64,000 nucleotides of DNA from Symbiodinium natans (Eukaryota > Sar > Dinophyceae > Suessiales > Symbiodiniaceae). Made by a program: the position numbers and the translations under genes. The DNA lies in the NCBI GenBank assembly GCA_905221605.1, contig CAJNDS010001447.1, forward strand, positions 339,001 through 403,000, read 5' to 3'. Shown here piece by piece: positions 8,741 through 19,900 of the stretch; within the stretch, counting starts at the first letter, position 1, and the number at the start of each line of letters is the position of its first letter. A model generated the notes under the pieces. The model was not told the origin of the DNA. It was given only the letters and a program-made list of their open reading frames with translations, and searched no databases.

Positions 8741-8864
8741 CTGGAATGAGTGGAATTGTAGAGTTTGGAACATGCGGTGTCCCGTAGCTAGACGTTCGGG
8801 TTTAAGGTTTATAGGGTTGGGGAGTTATCACCTTCCCTAAGCGTCCATGCAACTATAACATTCT

Positions 8865-8925
8865 GGCTGGTTCTTAGTAGGGAATGAGGGAATGAGGTAC
8901 CCTATGTAATCACTTCAAGGGGAAG
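8865..8925. mobile_element. Half copy of GGGAATGAGG-family element
   Basis: GGTTCTTAGTAGGGAATGAG through GAGGTACCCTATGTAATCAC matches the left arm of the complete copy at 40929-41014. The right arm is absent. Confidence 0.6.
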
Positions 8926-9307
8926 AAAAAGGGCAAGTAGATTCTACATGTGTGCATGGACCCTTCGGGCCTCTTCCATGAGAATGGTCTTTGGGGCAGT
9001 TTGCTACACCAGCCTTTTCGGGACTGTAAGGAGGTGACGTAGGTAAATATTTAGGCTCCTGTATGGCCTACAAACACGGTCAGTCTCCTGAGATTAGATT
9101 CCCCTGCAGCAATAGCACAGTAAGGAAACTGACTCACTGGAATCAGCAGGTTGGTTATCCTTGAACATGCGCAGGCAGTTGAGTCCGAAGAAAGCACCAT
9201 GCTCCCTTCACCCTACTAAACCACCCGTAAGATTATGCCATTTGTTCGTCGGCTCCCCCCCCCGAAACCCAGCCCAATACTGGAACTGGTTGACCGTACA
9301 TGGACTA

Positions 9308-9342
<35 letters not shown>

Positions 9343-10209
9343 CGTAAGAACTGAGATTGTCACTCTAAGCCCTATACCCTAGAAAATGCTAAACCCTTAT
9401 AAAGTATGCCCGCAACGACTTACTCCCTTAGAGCTATCCTAAGCCCTAAACCCTAAACCCCAAACCCTAAACCCTAAACCCTAAACTTATGAGCCCTAAA
9501 CCGCGAAGCCCGAGAGCTCTTCGCCCTGAAAAGGAGAATGGGAAGATGGCCGCCATCTTCAAAAGCGGCTCGTACCACCGGCCGTTTGATCTTGCAACTG
9601 GCGCGAGACCCTAGAAGGCCTGAGCATGAGCCCCTTTAGGGTTTGGGGTTTGGGGTTTAGGATTTAGGGTTAGGGTTTTGTATTTTAGGGTTTAGGGTTT
9701 AGGGTTTTGAATTTTAGGGTTTTTGGGGGCTGATGTCTTATGTAGTATGTGGCACTGTACCGGTGCGAGACTCTGGGGCCGCAAAGGGTTCAGGGTTCAG
9801 GATGCCGGAAAAGTTGACTCGCCGCAGGCCGCAGGTGATAGACTTGTCCAGAGAAAGCCTAAACCCTAAACCCTAAACCCTAAACCCCAAACCCTAAACC
9901 CTAAACCGCCATGGCCTGCAACGACCTGCACGTCTGGAAGCGACCCAAGTTGTTCTTGGACTGTCACTGCCTTAGTTTGCGGACGGGGGCTTCAGGGACG
10001 CCTATCCCTGACCCCAGGGCGCTAGCCTAAACCTTAAACCCTGTAAATGCCTGGAAAAGTCCTGTAAAAACCCTCTACAAGCCCTGAAAAATAACCAAAA
10101 AACTGTACGCCCTAAAGCCCTGAACTAAACCCTAGACCCTGAAACCCTAAAGCCTGTAGAGAGACTGAACCCAACACCAGCCCGGTACTGCGGACTCGCA
10201 GCCCGTAGA
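8926..10209. repeat. Spacer with poly-C tract and scattered arrays
   Basis: About 500 bp free of arrays (8926-9420) with a long C run at about 9310-9340, then short CCCTAAA and TTTAGGG pieces at 9430-9490, 9640-9720 and 9855-9907. No convincing gene. A short ATG frame at 9909 (MACNDLHVWKRPKL) between arrays is too short to call. Confidence 0.55.
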
Positions 10210-10520
10210 GCCCACACGTGGGGGTTTCCGAAAATAGGTGGGGTACCTTATTATTGGGGTTATTTCAAGGAATCCTACTATTTGCGGGTTTAATTTTTAG
10301 GGGTACCCCATTTTCGTAAACCTTGCAACAGTGAAGACCTCTTCCTGGGACCCTATTTGGTGGATTCCGAAATTGGAGGGGGTGCCTTACTGGGGTCCTC
10401 TTGTATATGACGTGTCCCTGATTTTCATAAACCCCCGTTTAAACTCGAAGCCCTATAAACCCTAAACCCTAAACCCTAAACAGTTGGGGGTCCCTTATCT
10501 TCGTAAACCCCCACGTGGGC
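10210..10520. mobile_element. Composite palindrome with CCCACGTGGG ends
   Basis: The outer arms CCCACACGTGGGGGTTTCCG and inverted GCCCACGTGGGGGTTTACGA bound 311 bp. Inside are two related sub-palindromes (10225-10325 and 10365-10440), each with CCGAAA...TTTTCGTAA or TTTTCATAA ends, plus a small CCCTAAA array. It looks like nested insertion of related elements and telomere units. Confidence 0.72.
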
Positions 10521-11800
10521 CGTGCGCCAGGGCGGCCATCAAGAATAAGTTTCCGACGCCTGTCTCGAGGAGTACGTACTCTGAGGCCCGAGAGTGCAGG
10601 GTTTAGGGTTTAGGGTTTAGGGCTTAGGGTTTAGGGTTTAGGGGGTTTAGGGTTTAGGATTCACGGTTTAGGGTTTAGGGTTTAGGATTCAGGGTTTAGG
10701 GTAGTTAGGGCCCCTGAAGCCCTCTAACTTGAGAGGAATCCAGGGCCTGAACCTTTTCATGAGGGAATCCAGCCCTTGAGAGCTGCATTCGGATGGTAGT
10801 TGTCTTAACAACGGTTTAGGGTTTAGGGTTTAGGGCTTAGGGCTTAGGGTTTGTTATGCAGGATCATGCAACCCTAAACCCGAAGCCCTCACCCTATAGG
10901 TCCGGTCCTTCAAAAGTTTTTGGGTCCTCCGGGTACGGGTATCCGGAACGCCAAGCCCGGTCATGGACGTTTAGGGCGTTTACACGCGGCTCAAACTCTA
11001 GATTGTACCGAAAGCACGGTACAGTTTAGGGTTTAGGGATGTTTAGGGATGTTTTTTTTCAGGGTTTAGAGTTTAATTCGGATGTATAGTCCCCTCGAGA
11101 GAACAAGCAAGGGAGCTCCACAGCCTTTAGTTGCAGAGGTGCTCATTTTGTGTGGGTGTGGGGGGGTTGGGGGTTGGAGGGGGGGGGGGTATGAAAGGGC
11201 TCAAGGTATGCTTAAGGTGCAGCTCTGTAGGCCTAAAGTCCTCCATCGCTAGAAATGGCTCCCAAAACCCGACACCTCCAAAACAGGTTAGTGTTTAGGG
11301 CTTAGGGCTCAGGGTTGCCATGAGCCTCAGCCCAAGATGGTTCGCGTCTCTCGAGCTTCTACTGTGGGTTGGTGTCTTGCAAATCCTATCCGACTCACCC
11401 AAAGACCTTTAAGCCCTCAACCCGAAGCCTAAGTGAGCGCTCAACCAGGAGTTGTGCTTGCCGCTAACCGCCGAAGAGAGGCTTCGTGCGAAGTTGCCCC
11501 CGGTAGCCCCGGCCTCTGACAACGGCCGAAGGCGTTAATGAGTGTTTGTTTAGGGTTGAGGGTTTGGGGTTTTCAACCCCCCAGCCCCCCCCCCCCCCCC
11601 CACTAAGCCATGGAAGCTCTAGACCCCATAACGCCTGAAGCCTTTAGAGGCCCTAACATTGAAGTTAAACCCCTAAGCCAGAAGCCCCAAAAAAAAGAGC
11701 CCTAAACTCTCCAGCACCCCAGACCCATAGACCCTGAACCTAAACCTCAACCCCAAACCCTATGCTTGACCCTACGAACCCCCGAAAAACCTGACAAGGT
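10521..11800. repeat. Arrays and spacers, nothing coding
   Basis: TTTAGGG arrays at about 10597-10705 and 10811-10850, G-rich stretch at about 11160-11190 and poly-C at about 11586-11602. The remaining spacers are unique with no supported gene. Confidence 0.55.
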
Positions 11801-11943
11801 TTGGCCACTTCAGACTTTAGGGCTCATAGGAAAGTTAGGGCTTACTGGGGTGCAGGGTGCAGGTTTATGGGGTTTATAGCGGCTTACACTTTAGGGTTCG
11901 GGCAATCTAAGTTCGGTGAGGAGGAGGGTTACTTGTTGTGTTT

Positions 11944-11992
11944 TGAGAGAGAGAGAGAGAGAGGTTTGCACGGTTTAGCAAAGGGGGAGAGG

Positions 11993-12034
<42 letters not shown>
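11944..12034. repeat. (GA)n microsatellite and long poly-G tract
   Basis: A GA run at about 11944-11962 is followed by a G run of roughly 38 bases at 11996-12034. Confidence 0.85.
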
Positions 12035-12035
<1 letters not shown>

Positions 12036-12082
12036 TGGTGCCAGGCAAGGATCACAGGACCTTAAGAAGCGCTGTCTGGCCC

Positions 12083-12210
12083 AATGGAGGCTCAGGGTAC
12101 TTTTTTAACCCTAAAAATGACTGTACATATAGCCCAACTGACACCCTATTGGGGCACTTCAGGGCCTGATAAGTGGGTTGTATGTACAGTTATAATTGGT
12201 TCATAAGCAT
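12083..12210. mobile_element. Degenerate TTGGAGGTTCA-family element
   Basis: TGGAGGCTCAGGGTACTT at the left and ACAGTTATAATTGGTTCATA at the right resemble the arms of the element at 43576-43712. The copy is poorly conserved. Confidence 0.45.
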
Positions 12211-12290
12211 CCCTAAACCCTAAACCCTAACCCTAAACCCTAAACCCTAAACCCCAAACCCTAAACCCTAAACCCTAAACCCTGAACCTC
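12208..12290 (-). repeat. CCCTAAA array
   Basis: About eleven units with minor variants lie immediately left of an exon-like island. Confidence 0.85.
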
Positions 12291-12294
12291 CAAG

Positions 12295-12387
12295 CAGGCC
12301 ATCTGTGAGAACTGGGGTGCCAAAGATGCTCAGGTGTTGGAGGACGAGGTCGAGTGGCTCCGCAATCCAGCTCCTTTTGCCACATAG
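12295..12387 (+). CDS. Exon-like island ending in TAG
   Basis: After CTCCAAG the frame reads QAICENWGAKDAQVLEDEVE then WLRNPAPFAT and a stop formed where the telomere repeat begins (ACATAGGG). Composition is coding-like and acidic. CCCTAAA lies left and TTTAGGG right. No family is recognised, and it may be a captured exon. Confidence 0.35.
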   Translation, partial: QAICENWGAKDAQVLEDEVEWLRNPAPFAT

Positions 12388-12389
12388 GG

Positions 12390-12960
12390 TTTGGGTTTAG
12401 GGTTTAGGGTTTGGGGTTGAGGGTTCATCGTTTTTTGGGTTTAGGGGTTAGGGTTTAGGGTTTAGGGGATGTGCAACGCCAGTTAAGGCCAATCCGGCGT
12501 TGTCGTACGCCGACTGTTCCAACGCACCATCTTGGAGCATGCCGTTTCTGTTGACGCAGTTGCCGGCAGGCCGGCCGAACCCCCTCATCTTCACGGCGGG
12601 CTTCGACTTTGGCATTCTGCGATTTTGGAGCATGCATGTTTGCAACCTAGGCAATGGTCTTCACGCTGACGCGTTCATGTTCTTGCAGTTGTTGGATCTC
12701 CTTAGGTTTAGGCAGAATGGCTCCCTTTCATTTCGTGCTGCCTACGCTCGATTCGTGGACTGGCGCCGTCGCCGCCAAATCCGCTGCAGCCAGCCCCCGC
12801 TTCAAACCTTACATGCAGCTGCCCCAACCCTAACCCTAAACACCCTAAGCACCCTAAACACCCCAATTCAGCCCTAAGCACCCTAGACACCCTAGACACC
12901 ACAAAGCCTTCACCAATCTAAGGTCGGAGCCATTTGCCCGTAGTGTGGCCCCTGGCCCTT
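12390..12960. other. TTTAGGG piece and GC-rich unique stretch
   Basis: After a short TTTAGGG array (12388-12470), 12470-12830 is open in several frames on both strands with no family signature. CACCCTAAG/CACCCTAGA units follow at 12836-12900. No gene is called. Confidence 0.4.
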
Positions 12961-12967
12961 GTTTATA

Positions 12968-13054
12968 GGGATCCGAGGTGTGGGCCCTTACTGTGTATAG
13001 TGACGGGCGATAGTAACCAGGGACCCAAATTAAGGGCCCCCACACCTCGGATCC
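12968..13054. mobile_element. Palindromic element GGATCCGAGGTGTGGGC
   Basis: Near-perfect 21-22 bp arms (GGATCCGAGGTGTGGGCCCT and its inverse with one extra C) flank about 40 bp. Single copy in this window. It would form a strong hairpin. Confidence 0.75.
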
Positions 13055-14244
13055 TCTAACCAATCACATCCCGGGTGCCCCATGCGCACTGCGCAGGTCG
13101 ATACCCAAGCCCCCCCAAGCCGAACATGCGCTTCCGCAAGCCTTCGAGTTACCGGTTCAGGGCGGGTCTGAACCCTAAACCCTGCAGGCCCTAGACCCTA
13201 AGCCCCACACCCTAAACCCCTACTGTCACCCGAAACCCTAAACCCTACGCCCTGAGCCCAAAACCCACAACTCCGCGCTTGTGTCTGAGGCTTATGGGGC
13301 ATCGATCGGCGCGAAGGGGGCGAGGCGGGGAACACTGAGGTTTATAGGGTTTAGGGTTTAGGGTTTAGGGTTTAGGGATGGAACTTGACATGCACGCCCC
13401 GCAGCCCCCCCCACCCCAATAAGGGCTTGGAGTTTAGGGCTGAGGGTTTAGTGTTTCAACACCCCTAAGCCCCAAACCCGATACCCTAAACCCTAGACTT
13501 TATAGCACTCTTTTCCCTTTAGGTGTATATATATATATATATCTTTCTTTCTTTCTGTCTTTCTTTCTTTCTTTGAGGGGAAGTTGCCAATTTCCCTACT
13601 AAAGAAAACTGGGGCGTTTAGGGCGTGCGCGTCTAGGTTCAAGATGTTTTCTTGGTTGAAGTCGAAGGGTCCGGGACCAAGCCCGATGACGCCCATAAAC
13701 GTTAAACTAGGGTTTAGGGTTTAGGGTTTAGGGTTCAGGGTTGAGGGTTTAGGGTTTAGGGTTTAGGGTTACCCTAAACCCCTAAACCCTAAACGCTACA
13801 GGCTCAGGCTCCAGAGGTTTTGGGCCTTTCGGTTTCTCAATTTTCTAAAGGGTTCTGAAGCATGGGCCCTTAGTTTGTCTAGTATAGATACAAGGGGTCT
13901 AGAAGGGGTACCCTAAACCCTAAACCCTAAACCCTAAACCCCTAACCCTAAACCCTAAACCCTCTTCAAACTTACGCATCCTACTTAGGAACCATGAAGC
14001 TACCCTAAGACCTAAGGCATCTGGGGGACGGGAGAGCCACCCTTGTTCCCTCCCGCCCCGGCTCGCAACCCTGAAATATAACGGGGTTTAGGGGTTTAGG
14101 GTTTAGGGTTCAGGGTTTAGGGTTTAGGGTTCAGGGTTTAGGGTTTCGGGTTCTGGACAAGAGGGTTCTGAGCACGCAGCACAGTTTCAGAACAAGGGGC
14201 TAGGGGGCGCAATACAGATGTTTTGATTCGTCAGGGTCTTGGAA
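13055..14244. repeat. Arrays, microsatellite and head-to-head telomere junction
   Basis: Short arrays of both orientations. (AT)n and TTTC units at about 13524-13577. TTTAGGG units at 13709-13769 run directly into CCCTAAA at 13771 (a fusion-like junction). CCCTAAA at 13911-13965 and TTTAGGG at 14084-14150 follow. No gene supported. Confidence 0.65.
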
Positions 14245-14398
14245 CTTGCCCTAAACCCTAAACCGTAAACCCTAAACCCTAAACCCTAAACCCTCAACAC
14301 TAGACCCTAAACCCTAAACCCTAAACCCTAAACCCTAAACCCTAAACCCTAAACCCTAAACCCTAAACCCTAAACCCTAAACCCTAAACCCTAAACCA
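14245..14398 (-). repeat. Long CCCTAAA array
   Basis: About twenty units, nearly perfect from 14307 on, with GTAAACC and CTCAACACTAGACC interruptions. Confidence 0.92.
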
Positions 14399-14476
14399 TG
14401 CCTTCGCTTGTTCTATTGGTGTCTTCGCCTTTAGCCAAAGCATCTGGAGCCTACATGCCTTTGCAAGTCGCTGGGC
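14399..14476 (+). CDS. Exon-like island
   Basis: MPSLVLLVSSPLAKASGAYM followed by PLQVAGQ is open between a CCCTAAA array and GGGTTTAGGG, with a G|GTTTAG donor-like end. It is too short to assign. Confidence 0.25.
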
Positions 14477-14547
14477 AAAGGGTTTAGGGTCAGGCCCTAA
14501 ACCCGCCTAGACCCTAAACCCCAAACCCCGAACCCCGAACCCCACAC

Positions 14548-14643
14548 CCCAAACCCTAAACCCTAAACCCTAAACCCTAAACTCTAAACCCGAAACCCGA
14601 AACCCGAAACCCGAAACCCGAAACCCGAAACCCGAAACCCGAA
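14548..14643 (-). repeat. CCCTAAA then CCCGAAA variant block
   Basis: CCCTAAA units change at about 14589 into eight consecutive CCCGAAA units, another homogenised variant block. Confidence 0.92.
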
Positions 14644-14785
14644 CCTAACCCATCCGAAACCCTTAGGTTTAGGGTCTAGGGTCCCCGACAGCCTCTTGAA
14701 GCACTTGCCCAGGTCGGTTTATACCACGTCTCTCGCGCATGAGACCTATCAGGCCTGCAGCGTGATGTGTTCAGATTACAAGGGT

Positions 14786-15080
14786 CCCCTAAACCCTAAA
14801 CCCGAAACCCTAAACCCCAAACCCTAAACCCTAAACCCTAAGCCCTAAGCCTTAAACCCTAAACCCTAACCCTATACCCCAAACCCTAAGCCCTAAACCC
14901 TAAACCCTAAACCCTAAACCCTAACCCTAAACCCTAAACCCTAAACCCTAAACCCTAAACCCTAAGCCCTAAACCCTAATCCCTAAACCCTACACCCAAA
15001 ACCCTAAGCCCTAAACCCTAAACCCTAAAACCCTAAAACCATAAACCCTAAACACTAAACCCTAAACCCTAAACCCTAAA
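14786..15080 (-). repeat. Long degenerate CCCTAAA array
   Basis: About 290 bp of CCCTAAA with CCCTAAG, CCCTAAAA and CCCAAAA variants, one of the longest arrays in the window. Confidence 0.92.
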
Positions 15081-16340
15081 CTCAAAAACATACCCAAGAA
15101 AAAGCCCAAAAGCAATACCCAAAACAAACTGGCTCCAAAACCCCTGGACCCCAAACCCGAAGCCACAAAGCTCTGCATCTTCAGGAAGGCTTAGAGGCCC
15201 AGGGTTCGGGATTGCTGCTAAGGGCTCAGGTTTTCATGCTGGTTTGAGGTGTTAAAAACCCCTAAGCCCTAAACCCTAAACCCTAAACCCTCGACAGGCC
15301 TCTTTACCCCCCGAAAGAACCCTAAGCCCTTGCATCCTAAGCCCTATGAAGGCCCTAAGCCTAAGCCCAAAACCCTAACCCCCCTTCCCCTTTAACCCCT
15401 CTAAACCCTAAACCCTAATTCCTAAATCCTAAACCCCAAACTGTAGATGCGCCGCCTCCTCACCAGGCCCATCCAGAGATCGGCATGTCCTTGAGTTTCC
15501 AGCTCAGTGGTTTAGGGTTTTGGGTTTAGGGAGTGGGACCACTTGCAGGTTGCTTTTTCATAGTTAGGGGTTGTGGGGTTTGGGGACCTCTTCATGTGGA
15601 ATCCCGTGGTTTTGAAAGGGCTTCTCCCGCATGAGGGGGAAACCATCCAACCCGTGCGAGATTGCGGGGGGGGGGGGGGGGGGGGGGGGTGGGGGTTCAA
15701 TGCTTTTGATGCCCAGCTCAAGCCCTAGTTTTGCATGACACCCACGGGTTTTAGGGAGCAGGGTTTTGCGGTTAGGGTTTAGGGTTAAGGTTTTAGGTTT
15801 AGGGTCTTCTTTGATGCGCAAGTCCGTGGGGTAATCTGTACTTTTGCCCAGGGGCCCTCTCTCTCTCTCTCTCTCCCTCTGCCCCTCCTTTGAACACATA
15901 CATTGGCACCCAGAATCTCCGAAACCCTTAACAATTCAGCAACGCTTCTGTAAATTTACTACGGATCCGAATCCTATTGTGATTTAAAGAACCTTGATGA
16001 ATTTGGGGGTTTTGGAGGTGTTAGGGTAGTTTGAGTTTTCCAGTTCCGTCCCACCTGGCCAGCAGTGGCTGCTTCTAGGCTTCCAATCGTTTTTTTTTAT
16101 TGTTCTCGGTGAGTGTATATATGAGGGTTTCCGCAAATGGGGGTGCCCTTTTTGGGGGGTCCCTTTTAAGGGGATTCTATTCTATTTGGGGTATAAACGG
16201 GGTAGCCTTATTTTGGGAAAATTCCAGCTTCAAAGGGGTTTAGGAGGGGACCTTTGTGCTTTTTTTCCGACGATCGCTGATCATGCCAAATGCCCCTAAG
16301 CTCTGAACCCTGAACCTTGGACCCTAAGCCTTAGACCCTA
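15081..16340. repeat. Spacers, short arrays, poly-G and (CT)n tracts
   Basis: CCCTAAA pieces at 15260-15290 and 15400-15440, a G run at 15665-15689 and (CT)n at about 15858-15874. A partial palindrome of the TTTCCGCAAATGGGG type lies at 16125-16230. No gene seen; open frames here are read-through of repeats. Confidence 0.55.
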
Positions 16341-16465
16341 CTTGGAGGTTCACGGTGCTTGTTAGCCAATTATATCTGTACTTATAACCCACTTAGAAGC
16401 CATATAAGTGCCCTGATATGGTTTCTAAGTGGGTTATAAGTACAGGTATTCTTGGGCTAATGACC
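16341..16465. mobile_element. TTGGAGGTTCA-family element, right end replaced by telomere-like repeat
   Basis: The left end CTTGGAGGTTCACGGTGCTT follows a TA. The inner arms ACTTATAACCCACTTAGAA and TTCTAAGTGGGTTATAAGT pair. The expected right terminus (ACCTCCAAG) is missing and CCCTAAACC begins instead, leading into the 8-mer array. Confidence 0.75.
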
Positions 16466-16840
16466 CTAAACCTTGAAACCCTGAAACCCTGAAACCCTAA
16501 AACCCTAAAACCCTAAAACCCTAAAACCCTAAAACCCTAAAACCCTAAAACCCTAAAACCCTAAAACCCTAAAACCCTAAAACCCTAAAACCCTAAAACC
16601 CTCAAACCCTCAAACCCTAAAACCCTAAAACCCTAAAACCCTAAAACCCTAAACCCTAAAACCCTAAAACTCTGAAACCTTGAAACCCTGAAACCCTGAA
16701 ACCCTAAAACCCTGAAACCCTAAAACCCTAAAACCCCAAAACCCTAAAACCCTAAAGCCCTAAACCCTGAAACCCTAAAACCCTAAAACCTTGAAACCCT
16801 AAAACCCTAATAACCTTAAAACCCCTAATCCTAAAATCCG
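16462..16840 (-). repeat. CCCTAAAA octamer array
   Basis: About 380 bp dominated by CCCTAAAA (8-mer) rather than CCCTAAA, with CCCTGAAA variants. It is the largest block of this variant and begins at the broken end of a palindromic element. Confidence 0.93.
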
Positions 16841-17405
16841 AAACCCTCAACGCCGACACGCGGCGCCCTTGGCCTGGCGCCTTTTTCTCGGCCCAAGCTG
16901 AAAGCTCGTATCAAAGTTGAAAGGAGTGTAATATAGGTTCCTATTCCCTTATGTTCTGGGGTAGGGTTTAGGAATAATTTATAATAGTATTCTCTTAGGG
17001 TCCCTTTATACATATACTATAGTAACCCCCCAATTCTAATTTTTAAGGCGCCTATAGCAAGCAGGCACGCTGGTTTCTGTGTCAGTTCAGCTTTCAGTGG
17101 GGAGCGTGTTTGCTTCTGAGTGTTTTAGTGTTCTTTTGAGGATTCTGAGGTAACCTACCCTAAACCCTAAACCCTATACTACTGGACCCTAAACCCTAAA
17201 CCCTGAACCCTAAGCCCTTTTAGGCGTGGCGGGGGTTTGCAGTTCTGCCCAGTGCTGTGGCTGCTTGCAGCAGCTGGGAAGCCTGTGTGGCGATCTCAGG
17301 CAAGTCGGGGGGGCCCAAACCCTAAACCCTAAACCCTCAGCTCAAGAACCCGAAAGGCTTTGATGTTCAAGTCGGGAGCAGCAAGAAGCCTGAAACCCTA
17401 GACTC
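16841..17405. other. Spacer without recognised gene
   Basis: Mixed unique sequence with short CCCTAAA pieces at 17155-17215 and 17318-17340. Nothing supported. Confidence 0.5.
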
Positions 17406-17499
17406 TACCTGTAACCCCAAGTGCCTACAGTTTTATGAGTTATGCCCTTTAAATAAGGGCTACTTACCACGAAACTCTAGGTAAGTGGGGTTACAGGTA
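17406..17499. mobile_element. TACCTGTAACCCCA palindromic element
   Basis: TACCTGTAACCCCAAGTGCC and TACAGTTTTATGAG pair with inverted TACCTGTAACCCCACTTACC and AGAGTTTCGTGG. The related copy at 47527-47591 keeps the TACAGTTTTGTGGGTTAT core. Confidence 0.78.
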
Positions 17500-17654
17500 A
17501 ACCCTCAACCTTAAACCCTAAACCCTAAGCAGCTCAAGCAGAGAGGTTTCAGGCCTTCGGGAGGCCGTAAACCTCAAACCCTATCGAGGACAGGGGACTG
17601 CAGGGAGCTAGACAGAGAGATTCTCTCTCTGGGGGCCTCTCGACGCTGTGTATA

Positions 17655-17700
17655 CAAGAAGAAGCAGAAGAAGAAGAAGCAGAAGAAGAATCATAACGAG
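17655..17700 (+). repeat. (AAG)n/(CAG) microsatellite
   Basis: AAGAAGCAGAAGAAGAAG-type imperfect trinucleotide run. Confidence 0.85.
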
Positions 17701-17771
17701 AAGTTTTAGGGTCATCATCCCTTACGAAGCCGGGTGGAGGGCCCGAAGCCGCAAACTCTAATGACTCGAAT

Positions 17772-17905
17772 AGACCCTAAACCCTAAACCCTAAACCCTA
17801 AACCCTAAACCCTAAACCCTAAACCCTAAACCCTAAACCCTAAACCCTAAACCCTAAACCCTAAACCCTAAACCCTAACCCTAAACCCTAAACCCTAAAC
17901 CGTAA
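17772..17905 (-). repeat. Long CCCTAAA array
   Basis: About nineteen nearly perfect units with one CCCTAA slip. Confidence 0.93.
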
Positions 17906-18404
17906 CCTGCTTCCTCCTTGGTGCGCGGTAACCCTCAAGTCCAAGACGGTATACGGATCTGACTGGCACACTGCTTAAACCCCAGGGCTGACGAGTTAAG
18001 CTTACTGCTACAGGGGCTTATAGGGTTGATAATCCGGGTTCGGGATGTACACGTTTGAGGCTTAGGTTTTTTAGACCGTCGGGCTTAGGGTGCATTAGAG
18101 GCTGTGGGCGCTCACAGGGCTTAGGGTTTTCGGGTTTTAGGGTTTAGGGGTTATAGGGTTTATAGAGTTTACAGGGTTTGTAGGGCTTATAGGGCTTATA
18201 GGGCTTAGGGTTTGCAGCCCCCTCAAGTCTGCAGCTCATGCGAGCCCTGATTCCTCGACCGCGTGATTCTGGCGCTTAGGAGCTTGGGGGTTTAGGGTTG
18301 AGGGTTTAGGGTTTAGGGTTTAGGGCTAGGGTTTAGGGTGAGCCCTAAACCCCCCCCAAACCCTAAACCCTCTAAAAGTTCAGGGCTCTGGGGCCCACCA
18401 GGAA

Positions 18405-18475
18405 CCATGGATGCACCTGCAGACACCCCCTCCACCACGGAGATCTCCAGTTTGGTGGCTGGCATGAACCAAATG
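18405..18475 (+). CDS. Exon-like island with G|GTTTAGG donor
   Basis: TMDAPADTPSTTEISSLVAG then MNQM is open up to GGGTTTAGGG, where a GT donor lies at the first telomere unit. CCCTAAA lies to the left. No family recognised. Confidence 0.3.
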
Positions 18476-18479
18476 GGTT

Positions 18480-19440
18480 TAGGGTTTAGGGTTTAGGTTT
18501 TAGGGTTAATTAGGGTTTATATTGTTTTTCGTAAATGGGGTTTACAGGCTTGTTTGTTTATCGGGTTTGTAGGTTTAGAGGGCTTTATGGGATGGGGTTT
18601 GTACGGTTTTGCAGGGTTTACAGGGCCATAGGCATAGGGCTTCTCAGGGTTTATAGGGTATAAAGCATTTTCGGGGTTTGTATAGGGTTTATACAGAGTT
18701 GAAGCTTTGAAGAACCTCACACAAACTCGTGTGCACACGCAAATTCCCCACGAATCCCAGCATTTCCAGCAAACAATAAGGTTAAAGAATGCCACTCCCA
18801 TACCCCGAAAATTATGGTATCTAATCTATAGGTGTCGCAATAGTTACTAGTACTATCCCTTAGGGGGGATGGGGGGTGGGTTCTTAAGTCATTCGTAGAG
18901 AAACATCGAGACAAATCGTGGTTTACACTCCGCAACACAAATCACATTTGACAAGCCCATACACCCCCGAATCCTCAAGGCCAGCCCTGCGTTTATGATC
19001 CCTATACCCTAAACCGTGATCCCTTTGGTACCCCAGATAATAAAAAACTGCGTCGTACGCAATTCAGAGAATCGGATCTCAAATCCCGAAAGCCCAGAAC
19101 TCCAACGCCGTACACACCGAAAAGGGTAGTTTTGGGTGGGTTAGGCAACTAAGGCTTCGGGATTTTCAGGGTTTGGTCTCCATCATGAAAACAAGAGATT
19201 CAAGGTTTAGGGCTTGGGGGGGTTTCCCCTTGCCACTGCTCGGCTACCTCTTACTAAACCCTAAACCCTAAACCCTAACCCCTAAACCCCCAACCCTAAA
19301 AACCCAACTCCTCCTCCTCCTCCTCCTCCTCCTCCACATCCTTGGCGACCTGAAGCCTATAAGCCCTGAAACCGAGCACCCCTCGCCGAACCTGCACAGC
19401 AGCATCACAAGACGTCGCCCCAACACCCACACTTTCTGAA
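18480..19440. other. Spacer with degenerate GGGTTTATAG units and (CTC)n
   Basis: Imperfect GGGTTTATAGGG-like units at 18500-18690, unique sequence to about 19200, CCCTAAA at 19255-19280 and (CTC)n at about 19309-19335. No supported gene. Confidence 0.5.
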
Positions 19441-19900
19441 CCCTAAACCCTAAACCCTAAACCCTAAACCCTAAACCCTGAACCCTGAACCCTAAACCGG
19501 CTGAGCGCGGAAAGGTTCTGATCGCGGCCATGTTTTGTGGCTGTCTCTGGCAGTTTCCTGACAGCAAGCCGTAAACCCTCATCGTTGCCCAGAAACCTAA
19601 ACCCTGAGCCCTGAACCCTGAACCCTAAACCCTAAACCCTAAACCCCAAACCCTAAACCCTAAACCCTAAACCCTAAACCAACCCAATGCCTGCCTTGAA
19701 TCGCGGAGCTCGTAAATCTAAAGGGAAGGCGCGCTCTGCCCGCGCTCGTGCGTCGCGCGTACACTGACACACACCCTGTAGCCCTAAACCCTAAACCCTA
19801 AACCCTAAACACTAAACCCTAAACCCTAAACCCTAAACCCTAAACCCTCAACCCTCAACCCTAAACCCTAAACCCTAAACCCTAAACCCTAAACCCCACC
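19440..19900 (-). repeat. Three CCCTAAA arrays
   Basis: Runs at 19440-19498, 19612-19680 and 19785-19895 with CCCTGAA, CCCTCAA and CACTAAA variants. Short unique islands lie between them. Confidence 0.9.

Noticed and set aside
12455-12902. 125-codon plus-strand gene or its minus-strand counterparts
   Set aside because: Frames on both strands cross telomere-type units; repeat-derived residues make up much of each translation.
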